Positions 49,496-58,089 of a DNA stretch of 64,000 bases are shown here, in pieces. Origin of the DNA: Paulownia fortunei (taxonomy: Eukaryota > Streptophyta > Magnoliopsida > Lamiales > Paulowniaceae); NCBI GenBank assembly GCA_019321725.1, contig CM033120.1, forward strand, positions 9,491,694 to 9,555,693, read 5' to 3'. Position numbers and translations under genes: made by a program. Under the pieces are notes generated by a model. It had not been told where the DNA came from and ran no database searches. It was given only the letters and a program-made list of their open reading frames with translations. Position 1 is the first letter of the stretch. Every line of letters begins with the position of its first letter.

Positions 49496-50251
49496 ATATA
49501 TCACCTTTCAGGTCAATATGATTAGCAAATTATTCAATTAGTGACCAAGTAATAGAAAGCATTAAAAATCATGTAGAAAACTCAATTATAGAAAATAAAC
49601 CATCGATTGAATTGATAGAGAAATTCAAATCATCTTAATTAGGTTATATCAAAACCTTAGATAAGAAACTTAGCCTCCAATCATGTCAATCAAATTCATA
49701 AACAAATTTGAATTCTTGATGAAAGGTAAGTGAAAAGGAAAAGAAAAGAACAACTTTGGAATCTTGAAGAAAAAAAACCCAAATCTTGAATCTTGAATTC
49801 CTTGCTCTATTTTTCTCTTCCTTTTCTTTGTGTTTTTCAGCCAACAAAAGTCCCCAAATTCATCTTGCATGTTGCCTTTTATGTCCTTATAAAAAGAGGT
49901 TTCAAAATCCGACTAAAAAATTATGTTTTGATTTTTCACGAATTGGAGTCGTAGCTAGTCTGGACTCTTTTGTAAAATTGATCATTTTTGGCGCTAGGAC
50001 TTAAGTATTTGAGGCTGCTACACCAAATAAACTGGATTAGTAGCAACTTCAGGGCCGTGACTCCAATTTCTTGAGACGTGGCTTGACTTCCGTTTTTGTA
50101 AATTTTTGTTTTATTTTCCAATTTTTTCTTCTGCTTGTCATAATTCCTACACAATTATCACAAAATGCATAAAATCGACATAAAATGCTTGAAAATAAAT
50201 AAATTATTAAGAAAAAAGATATCAAATAGTTGGTATAAAACCAACTTATCA
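48960..50251 (-). repeat. 5' LTR of the outer Athila/Tat-like element
   Basis: It is 1292 bp and homologous to 22347-23738, with a roughly 100-bp deletion near 49950. It carries an (AT)n expansion at about 49463-49501. Its second base is C instead of G. Confidence 0.85.
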
Positions 50252-50497
50252 ATAGTAAAAGTATTTAATTTTCATTTCTACATAAAGATTGCATTTATAT
50301 TATTTATATGTAACTTATATATTTTTATATCTATATACATATGTCTTGTTTATTATTAATTTTTATATGAATATATTACATAAAAATTGTACCATATGTA
50401 AATATGTACACATAATATTACGATATTATTAATTACATATAAGACAATACATACATACAAAGAGTATGAATTATAAATAAATAATTGGGTTAGTTCC

Positions 50498-53371
50498 TGT
50501 AACACCCCCATTTCCTACACAACCATATATATTGTATAATATGACATGATAGAACCTGTGTGCATACATGGAATATTTTATTTTTTTGTAACATTTTAAG
50601 AAAAGCTAAATCACTTCTTACATACACAACCCTGTTTAAAATAGAAGGATCAGTATTTATATAAAAACACAACACCCACAACGACCACAATATTTACATA
50701 CTTATTTACAGTAAAGTTTTAAAAGAGAAATATAGTACCAATCTTTAAAAAACATAATACACCAGACTCAAAATATAACAGCCAACAAAATAGCCCAACA
50801 GGTCGTCATCCATGTACACACTCCCTCAAACACCTGCAGGAGCTCCAACAGCCGACCAGCCAGCCAAAGATGCTTCAAGTATCATTGTACTCACCTACAA
50901 TGCATAAACTATATGAGCTAACGCTCAGCAAGTAAAGATTATGCATGTCAAAGAATAATCCACAATATCAAGTCATGCAACTCAAAATGCTATGCTCACA
51001 ATGCAATTTTATGCATTAAAATATTTCTCTCAAAATCATTTCTTTCTTAGGCCCCTGACCAACGCTACTATCTCATGCACTGGAAAAGAGCTCTGTATAC
51101 CGCCATAATCCAATGGCCAATAATCATATAAGCATGCAAATCCATGCATACTCATACGCATGCAAATCCATGCACGCGAACCTGCAAATCCATGCATAAT
51201 ACCATGCAAATCCATGCATGCTTCGGTACACTAGTAGTGGTCAACAAAACATTTTCCTTTCTCTGAATCATGCCGTGCAATGCAAGATTTATCACAATGC
51301 TAGTATATGATGCATGCACGTGTTAATGACAATGCCCATGTATGTATGCTCAATGGAGAGCCCTCTACTATGCACATATGATTTATGATATTACATATAA
51401 TTCACACATCTACTATGTCTATGCATTGTAGTTGCAAATGAATCTTTACTTACCTTTCACTTGGTTGGTGGCTTAGTCTAAATTTGTTTAGTATTCCTCT
51501 CCAACCTTAGATGTAAAATAGCCTGTAATATTACCCAACATCAAGCACCATTCCCAATTTGGCAAGTTGAAAGCACAAAATCTCATACTAGACCTTAAAC
51601 ACCAAGCTATAAGTTAACAATCAAGCTTTCACAAACTAGAACCCAATATAGCCCCTCAAATCCTCAATTTCTCATTTTAAATGCATGCAAACATCATGTA
51701 ATTGAAGTATTATAACTCTAATAGCATGTACCTAATTGTTAACACTCAATAGCAACATATCAAGGTTGAAACATGCTAAGTGATCAAATGTGGCAGATTC
51801 ACATTTTCATATTTTCTTGCTGTCAAGTTTAGTTGCATGATAATTTTAACATCCCTAAGCATATCCAATCACTCCCAAATTTTTACCACACTTATATAAC
51901 ATGTATATAAATGTAACCATATCATAGAATTGCTAAAAATCACGGATATAGCTTCCCAAGTTCAGCTCTCTTCACGACATACTGAAACAGATTGTTTCCT
52001 ACCGTGACAGTTTTGCACACTTCATGACATTGATGGTTTTGGCACCCTTAAGTATATTCAATCACTCCAACATTTTCACCATACTTAGATATCATATATA
52101 AGGAGACAACCAGGTCATATTATTACCAAAATTAATGGATTTAGCTCCCTTAATTCAGTTTCCTTCACAGCACACCAAAACAGATTTTGCTATTTTGGCA
52201 GTTTGAGTGTTTCTCCAATATCATTCTCTATTTCAATTTCAAACTGATAAAACCTCATTCCAATACTCTTAACTCATATATGGTCATGTAAATGATAATA
52301 ATTATAGTTTTATTCAACATACCATACACTTTTGAAGCCTAAAACACAAGAAAACAGTAAGATGGCAGTTTCTGCCACAAGTATTTCCTATTAAGTGTTT
52401 GTGATCAAAACCCCTTTCTTTGAGCACCAAAGTCTAACTAAAAACTTCCTAACACTTTTATAAGAGATATTGAAAGCTTAATAAACCATAAAACCATTCA
52501 TAATAATCTGAAAAACCAAAGGCAAAACCGTAGATAAGTGTTACCTATGCAGATTTTGAGGCTAACTTGATGGTAATCACTTCTTCTTTGCTTTTATTTC
52601 AACTTGGAATCAATTTGGATCACTTGGAGACCTTAAGGTGTGTGTTTGGAAGATGAAAATGGCTGAAATGAGGATCTGGTCGTTGCTTAAGGATGAAGGG
52701 CTTGAGGTGTTAGCTTGAGATGTTAGCTTAAGCTTAATAAGAAAGCATGAGGTGGCAAGTAAATGGCAAATCTGATTTTCTCTCTTATCTTGCAGCCCTA
52801 ATCTTGTGTGTCTCATCTATTTTTATTTGGTTGCAACCTATCTTAATCACCATTCATTCCCATAGGTAATTCCTACGTCCGTTCATTCGATCTCCAAACC
52901 AATTCGCATCCGATTCTTAAAGAATTATCTAGTTTGCATTTCTAAAATCATATGCACATAAGGGCTTTGTAATATGATACTTAAATCATATTATATCATG
53001 TCCAATATCCCAAGTATGCTAATTTACAAATATATACTTTTGAAATAACTTGATCAAATCAAATTAAACCGTATAAGGTTACTAGTAACACTTTTAACAC
53101 TTCCAAAATTATAACCTATATATCCCATCTATATCTAATATTGATCCACCTCATTTTCTTCTTATTTCAATATAAAATCAACTACTTAGATTAAGAAATT
53201 CAATAACTAATATCATGCAAGAGCTTCAGAATTAAGTTTAATATTCAAGAATGTCGTATAAAATGAAATGAATTATGCAATGCCAATAGAAATGCAAATA
53301 GCATATAAAATTAACATGTAATGCATGAATCATATTTGGCCATGTGAGTAGTAAGAGGCTCGGGTATCACA
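50498..53371 (-). repeat. 3' LTR of the young gypsy element
   Basis: It is 2874 bp and reads TGTAACACC...GGTATCACA on the plus strand. It is intact over the 73 bp missing from its partner (after 51353). Confidence 0.95.
51131..51220. promoter_or_regulatory. Cluster of seven RY (CATGCA) motifs in the LTR
   Basis: Seven CATGCA words lie within 90 bp, mostly in the phrase gcatgcaaatccatgca. A G-box CACGTG overlapping another RY motif is at 51317-51322. RY plus G-box is the known arrangement of B3-factor/ABA-responsive seed promoters; use here is inference. The same array is at 58724-58813, and a version is in the old element (about 7540-7605, with G-box at 7437). Confidence 0.5.
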
Positions 53372-53384
53372 TCCTCCCCTCCTT
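53372..53384 (-). other. Polypurine tract of the young gypsy element
   Basis: The minus strand reads aaggaggggagga directly before the 3' LTR TGTGATACC. Confidence 0.88.
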
Positions 53385-53407
53385 ATAAAAATTTCGTCCC
53401 CGAAATT

Positions 53408-53731
53408 TCACTTACCAAAAAGTTCAGGATACTTAGTTCTCATTTCATCCTCTCTTTCCCAAGTGGCCTCTTCTACTAATTGGTTTCTCCATAACACTTT
53501 AACCAATGGAATCTGTTTATTTCTTAGCTGCTTCACTTCTCGTAATAAAATCTGTACAGGCTTTTCTTCGTAGCTCAAATCTGTTTTTAATTCCACTAGT
53601 TCATTCTTCAGAATGTGAGAAGGATTAGGAATATATTTCCTCAGCATAGACACATGAAATACATTGTGTATTTGGGACATAGATGTTGGCAGATCTAGTC
53701 TGTAAGAAACATCACCAATTCTTTCAATCAC
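53408..53731 (-). CDS. C-terminal pol segment (integrase tail, chromodomain-like)
   Basis: 107 codons: [14 protein letters not shown] and SQIHNVFHVSMLRKYI form the integrase C-terminal fold. PLVKVLWRNQLVEEATWERE resembles the chromodomain of chromoviruses, which directs insertion to marked chromatin. It ends at a stop 37 bp before the 3' LTR. It is joined to the upstream pol segment in nature; here a one-base contraction near 53753 breaks the frame, so the apparent start is not a real start codon for translation. Confidence 0.85.
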   Translation of the reverse strand: MIERIGDVSYRLDLPTSMSQIHNVFHVSMLRKYIPNPSHILKNELVELKTDLSYEEKPVQILLREVKQLRNKQIPLVKVLWRNQLVEEATWEREDEMRTKYPELFGK

Positions 53732-55077
53732 CGAGAATGGGCCAATGTATCTGGACTCAATTTTCCTTTCTTCCCAAACCGCATGATGCCCTTCATTGGT
53801 GCTACTTTCAAAAACACCTGATCTCCTATCGCAAACTCCAACGCCCTTCTTCGTCGATCTGCATAACTTTTCTGTCGATTTTGGGCAGTTTGTATTCTTT
53901 GTCGAATTTGTAACACGGCTTCTGTCATCTCTCGAATTATATCTGGGCCCAAAAGTTTCTTCTCACCAACTTCATCCCAGTGTATCGGAGACCTACATTT
54001 TCTGCCATACAATGCTTCATAGGGAGCCATTCCAATGCTAGTCTGATAGCTGTTGTTGTACGAAAACTCCACCAAAGGTAGAAATTTACTCCACTGACCT
54101 TGGAAGTCTAATACACAGGCTCTGAGCATATCCTCCAATGTCTGTATTGTTCGTTCAGATTGCCCATCCGTCTGAGGATGATATGCTGTACTGAATGATA
54201 ATTGTGTTCCCAAAGCTTTGTGTAAACTCCTCCAAAAAGTAGACAAAAATCTTGAATCTCTATTAGAAACAATAGACAATGGCACACCATGAAGTCTGAC
54301 AATCTCCTGAATGTATAATTGGGCATAGTGATCCATGGAATAGGTAGAACATATGGGAAGAAAATGAGCAGACTTGGTCAATCTATCGACGATAACCCAA
54401 ATAGCATCATGACTCTTAGTAGTCTTTGGCAAACCAGTTACGAAATCCATGGTGATCCTTTCCCATTTCCATTCTGGAATAAGTAGAGGTTGTAAAGTCC
54501 CTGCGGGTCTTTGATGTTCGGCCTTTATTTGCTGACATGTTAAACATTGCTCCACATACTGGGCGATGTTCTTTTTCATACCCGGCCACCAATAATGCGA
54601 TTTCAAGTCTCTATACATCTTAGTAGCCCCTGGATGTACTGAATAAGGGGTTGAATGTGCCTCTTTTAAAATGTCTTCCCGAATGTTATCAATATTTGGC
54701 ACACAGAACCGCCCTCTAAATTGTAAAATATCATCCTGAGTCATCTTGAATTCAGTAGACTTCCCTGCAGCAATATATTTTCTCATATTGATGAGATATT
54801 CATCATCTCGTTGTCCCTGTTTGATCCTATCAATTAGCGTAGGCTGAAGCGTCAGGGCTGCCAACTTTGCCTCTATTACTCCTGTCTGTAAAATCTCTAT
54901 ATTCATTTTCTGCAAATCATTCAGTTCCGATTTCTGAATTAAAGCCATCGCCATTGTACTTTGTGAGGATTTTCGGCTCAATGCATCAGCTACAACGTTG
55001 GCTTTACCTGGGTGGTAATTGATCACACAATCATAATCTTTTACCAGTTCTAGCCATCTTCGCTGCCGCATATTCAA
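53728..55077 (-). CDS. End of RNase H and integrase of the young gypsy element
   Basis: 449 codons are open. The segment starts at the RNase H end ([10 protein letters not shown]). It continues with the integrase HHCC zinc domain ([10 protein letters not shown], then CLTCQQIK) and the catalytic core ([12 protein letters not shown], then the second-Asp region, then [17 protein letters not shown] with the Glu). The second catalytic position, normally Asp in SDRD, is Asn here (VSNRDSRF at about 54263-54283). Segment ends with [14 protein letters not shown]. Frames before and after are shifted by one-base contractions. Confidence 0.9.
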   Translation of the reverse strand: MNMRQRRWLELVKDYDCVINYHPGKANVVADALSRKSSQSTMAMALIQKSELNDLQKMNIEILQTGVIEAKLAALTLQPTLIDRIKQGQRDDEYLINMRKYIAAGKSTEFKMTQDDILQFRGRFCVPNIDNIREDILKEAHSTPYSVHPGATKMYRDLKSHYWWPGMKKNIAQYVEQCLTCQQIKAEHQRPAGTLQPLLIPEWKWERITMDFVTGLPKTTKSHDAIWVIVDRLTKSAHFLPICSTYSMDHYAQLYIQEIVRLHGVPLSIVSNRDSRFLSTFWRSLHKALGTQLSFSTAYHPQTDGQSERTIQTLEDMLRACVLDFQGQWSKFLPLVEFSYNNSYQTSIGMAPYEALYGRKCRSPIHWDEVGEKKLLGPDIIREMTEAVLQIRQRIQTAQNRQKSYADRRRRALEFAIGDQVFLKVAPMKGIMRFGKKGKLSPDTLAHSR

Positions 55078-55751
55078 CTCTTCTGTGTGAAGAAGTATTT
55101 GAGGCTCTTGTGATCAGTATAGATCTCGCACCGTTCGCCATATAAATAGTGCCTCCATATTTTAAGCGCAAATACTACAGCAGCAAGTTCCAAGTCGTGC
55201 GTGGGGTAATTCTTTTCATACTCTTTAAGTTGCCTGGATGCATACGCAATTACTTTGCCATTCTGCATCAGTACACATCCTAATCCATTCTTCGATGCGT
55301 CACTGTAAATTACGAATCCTCCCGTACCTGATGGAATTGAGAGAATAGGTGCTGAAGTCAGCCTCTTTTTCAGCTCCTGGAAACTTCGCTCACACATATC
55401 TGTCCATCTAAACATCACCCCTTTTCTGGTTAATTGTGTCAATGGCATTGCAATCTTGGAGAACCCCTCCACAAATCTTCGGTAATATCCAGCTAAACCC
55501 AGAAAACTGCGCACCTCTGAAGGATTAGTAGGTTGCATCCAGTTGTTGATAGCTTCAACTTTACTTGGATCTACTGATATTCCCGCTCCTGATATAACAT
55601 GTCCCAAGAATACCACACGATCCAACCAGAACTCGCATTTCTTGAATTTGGCGTATAACTGCTTCACTTTCAGGACCTCTAGTACTTGTGTTAAATGTGC
55701 GGCATGTTCTTCTTTAGTTCTGGAGTAAACTAGAATGTCATCTATGAACAC
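55074..55751 (-). CDS. RT C-terminal half and RNase H of the young gypsy element
   Basis: 225 codons: it opens with [10 protein letters not shown], the RT catalytic F/YxDD box. It continues through the RT thumb ([17 protein letters not shown]) and RNase H ([17 protein letters not shown], then [18 protein letters not shown], then [10 protein letters not shown]). Catalytic Asp/Glu residues of both domains are present. The ends are frame breaks at one-base contractions near 55789 and 55080. Confidence 0.9.
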   Translation of the reverse strand: MFIDDILVYSRTKEEHAAHLTQVLEVLKVKQLYAKFKKCEFWLDRVVFLGHVISGAGISVDPSKVEAINNWMQPTNPSEVRSFLGLAGYYRRFVEGFSKIAMPLTQLTRKGVMFRWTDMCERSFQELKKRLTSAPILSIPSGTGGFVIYSDASKNGLGCVLMQNGKVIAYASRQLKEYEKNYPTHDLELAAVVFALKIWRHYLYGERCEIYTDHKSLKYFFTQKS

Positions 55752-55836
55752 AATAACAAATTTATCTAGAAATTCTTTAAATACTCTGTCATCAGATCCA
55801 TGAATGCTGCTGGAGCGTTAGTCAATCCAAATGGCA

Positions 55837-56229
55837 TCACCAAAAATTCATAATGCCCATATCTTGTACTAAATGCTGTCTTGGGATATCCTCTTCCTTT
55901 ATTTTCAATTGATGGTACCCAGAGCGTAAGTCAATCTTTGAAAATATTGCGGCACCCTGAAGCTGGTCAAATAAATCATCGATTCTGGGTAACGGATACT
56001 TATTCTTAATTGTGACCCTGTTCAACTCTCGATAATCGATGCACAGTCTCATGGTGCCATCCTTCTTACGTACAAATAGAACTGGTGCTCCCCAAGGTGA
56101 AAAGCTCGGTCTGATGAATCCCTTGTCCAACAAGTCTTGTAATTGTACTTTTAATTCTTTCAACTCCAATGAGCCATTCTGTAGGGAGTTTTGAGATTGA
56201 AGATGTTCCTGGTTGTATGTCAATAACAA
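55837..56229 (-). CDS. RT N-terminal half of the young gypsy element
   Basis: 130 codons. From about residue 20 it is [32 protein letters not shown] and [12 protein letters not shown], the last holding the first catalytic Asp. The first ~20 residues are out-of-frame sequence caused by contractions near 56171 and 56188. The last ~17 residues are out of frame after the contraction near 55884. Confidence 0.88.
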   Translation of the reverse strand: MLLTYNQEHLQSQNSLQNGSLELKELKVQLQDLLDKGFIRPSFSPWGAPVLFVRKKDGTMRLCIDYRELNRVTIKNKYPLPRIDDLFDQLQGAAIFSKIDLRSGYHQLKIKEEDIPRQHLVQDMGIMNFW

Positions 56230-56425
56230 ACTTTATTTCACGATCTGGTGGTAGTCCCGGAGATCATCTGGGAATACTTCAGTATATTCCCGTACCACTG
56301 GTATTTCACTCAGAGTTATGGGTGTTGTTCCTCAATGTTCATGACACTCACCAAGTACCCTTCGCAACCATCATCGAGTAATCGTTGTGCCTTTACTGCC
56401 GAAATCATAGGAAATCTGAAATTCT

Positions 56426-56797
56426 TCACAATGCTGACAAATGTGAAAGACTCTTTCCCAAAAGTTGAAATGTCACCGTCTTTTCCTTACAGTTGATAGT
56501 AGCCCCATACTTTGACAACCAATCCATGCCCAAAATAACATCATAATCATTCATATCCAGTACAATCAAATCAGCATATAATTCTCTACCTTCAACAAGT
56601 ATAGCACAAGCTCTTAAAATCCGATTGGTCTGTCTAGCATCTCCAGAGGGAACTGTTACACTATAACTGATTTCTGCTACATCTGGTATTCTACCCAGCC
56701 TCTTCACGTACTCAGTGGATGCAAATGAATGCGTGGCTCCAGAATCAAATAATACAAGTGTTGGAACGCTAGAAATATAAAGTGTACCTGTTACCAC
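56426..56797 (-). CDS. Aspartic protease of the young gypsy element
   Basis: 123 codons with the active-site DSGATHSF and the later DVILGMDWLSKYGA. This is a pepsin-like retroviral protease that processes Gag-Pol. It lies one frame back from gag across a run of five C on the plus strand (56818-56822). Its last residues are out of frame after a contraction near 56452. Confidence 0.9.
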   Translation of the reverse strand: MVTGTLYISSVPTLVLFDSGATHSFASTEYVKRLGRIPDVAEISYSVTVPSGDARQTNRILRACAILVEGRELYADLIVLDMNDYDVILGMDWLSKYGATINCKEKTVTFQLLGKSLSHLSAL

Positions 56798-57918
56798 CGA
56801 TGGATTTGCTTCTGCATCCCCCTGGTCATGGTGAACACCTTGGCTGGTACATTCTTTTGGATGGTCTGATTCTGTTTACCTGGGCAAAATTTAGCAATAT
56901 GTCCCGGTATTCCACATCGAAAACACGTCCTGGTTTCTATATAGCAGCCTCCAGTATGTCGATTACCACATTTCTGACACACAGCTTCTGGCATTGGTGC
57001 TTTTCCTTGTTCGACCCGTGGCCTCTTATTTTGACCTTCTTGTTGTTGGCCTTGTTCTCCTTGAAATTTAAATCCCGGCTTCTGTATTTGGATCGGCTTC
57101 TGCATTTGGAATGGCCTCTTTTGCCCCACAGTCCATCTCTGTCCCTGCTGTCTGAATTGCTGTCGAGCCTTATGTGCACGAACGATTCTCAATTCAGCCT
57201 GTTCTGCCACCAACGCCCTCTCAGCCACCTGTGAAAATGTCACCCCTTGAGTACCCGCCATATTCACATCCCGGTATAACTCTGGCCTCAAACCCTCCAG
57301 AAATCTCTCTACTTTCAGTACTTCAGTGCTGACCATGTGCGTAGCAAACCTGGACAGTTGTTCAAATTTACGAATATATTCCCCAACAGTCATCGCTCCT
57401 TGTCGCAGTTGTATAAACTCGTTCATCTTCATCATGCGAACTGGAGCTGTGAAATATTTGTTTCGGAATAACTCCTTGAATCTATCCCAGCTCATGGTAG
57501 TAATATCCTCTATACTGCTAATCATGTCCCACCAATGCCCTGCACTACCGCGAAGCATGAAAGTGGCACACATTACCCTCTCCTCTACTGGCACCCTGCT
57601 ATACTGGAACATGTTCTCCAGGGTCCTCAACCAGTCCTCTGCAGCGGTAGGATCAATAGCATCCTCAAATGTTGGGGGATCCAGTCTCCGAAATTATTCT
57701 CCTACCATATATATATAGTCTGCCCGCTGTTGGTTTACCTCCACCCGTGGTTGCTCACCATTATCCCTCTGCCGAATCAATTGTTGAATCTGTTCGGACT
57801 GTCGTTCAATCAATTCTGTTAACCGATTAATCATGGTATCTCGATCATTAACCGGGATGGGTGTCTCATTCCTCTGTGCTCTGGCACCACCACTGCTCTC
57901 ACCACGAGTTCTCACCAT
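56791..57918 (-). CDS. Gag of the young gypsy element, with an in-frame stop
   Basis: The start ATG is at 57918 (MVRTRGESSGG). A TAA at 57694-57696 interrupts the frame after 74 codons; the frame then continues unbroken to 56791. The capsid-like core includes GSAGHWWDM and FVRLRQG-type sequence (FIQLRQGAMTVGEY). Near the C-terminus there is a CCHC zinc knuckle CFRCGIPGHIAKFC that binds RNA. A single base change from a Gln codon would explain the stop. Confidence 0.88.
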
Positions 57919-58073
57919 TTTGCAACGCTGTTTATACAAGTTTGACAACATATGGCCAATATAATTTATGAAATATGAAATGCAATATATGATAATATAA
58001 AACTTACTGGCATGGCTGCGCTCTGCAAGTTTCAAAGGTTATGTACATGGACAGTCTACAGAATCAAGACCTG

Positions 58074-58086
58074 GGCTCTGATACCA
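58074..58086 (-). other. Primer-binding site of the young gypsy element
   Basis: The minus strand reads TGGTATCAGAGCC, a perfect initiator-Met tRNA complement, 3 bp inside the 5' LTR. Confidence 0.93.
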
Positions 58087-58089
58087 CTC

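Larger units (their letters stand above)
22347..50251 (-). mobile_element. Athila/Tat-like Ty3/gypsy element split by two later insertions (27.9-kb nest)
   Basis: LTRs at 22347-23738 and 48960-50251 have the same orientation. The flanks are a perfect 5-bp duplication, atagt (22342-22346 and 50252-50256). The primer site beside the right LTR and gag/protease on the minus strand show the orientation. Without the two insertions (23856-33423 and 34322-45742) the element is about 6.9 kb. Gag and protease remnants are present. No RT, RNase H or integrase is recognisable, so it is either internally deleted or a gag-pro non-autonomous family. Confidence 0.85.

Noticed and set aside
50490..50690. Frame at the inner end of the gypsy LTRs (also 58064-58282)
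   Set aside because: It spans the LTR border and the TATA region and has no domain similarity.
52610..52816. 68-codon frame identical in both young LTRs (also 60131-60337; similar at 5921-6142)
   Set aside because: Identity is due to LTR duplication. The frame in the old LTR is the opposite reading of the same repeat and has no domain; treated as chance.
56782..57718. Plus-strand frames of 130-150 codons over the gypsy gag
   Set aside because: Shadows of the gag coding strand.
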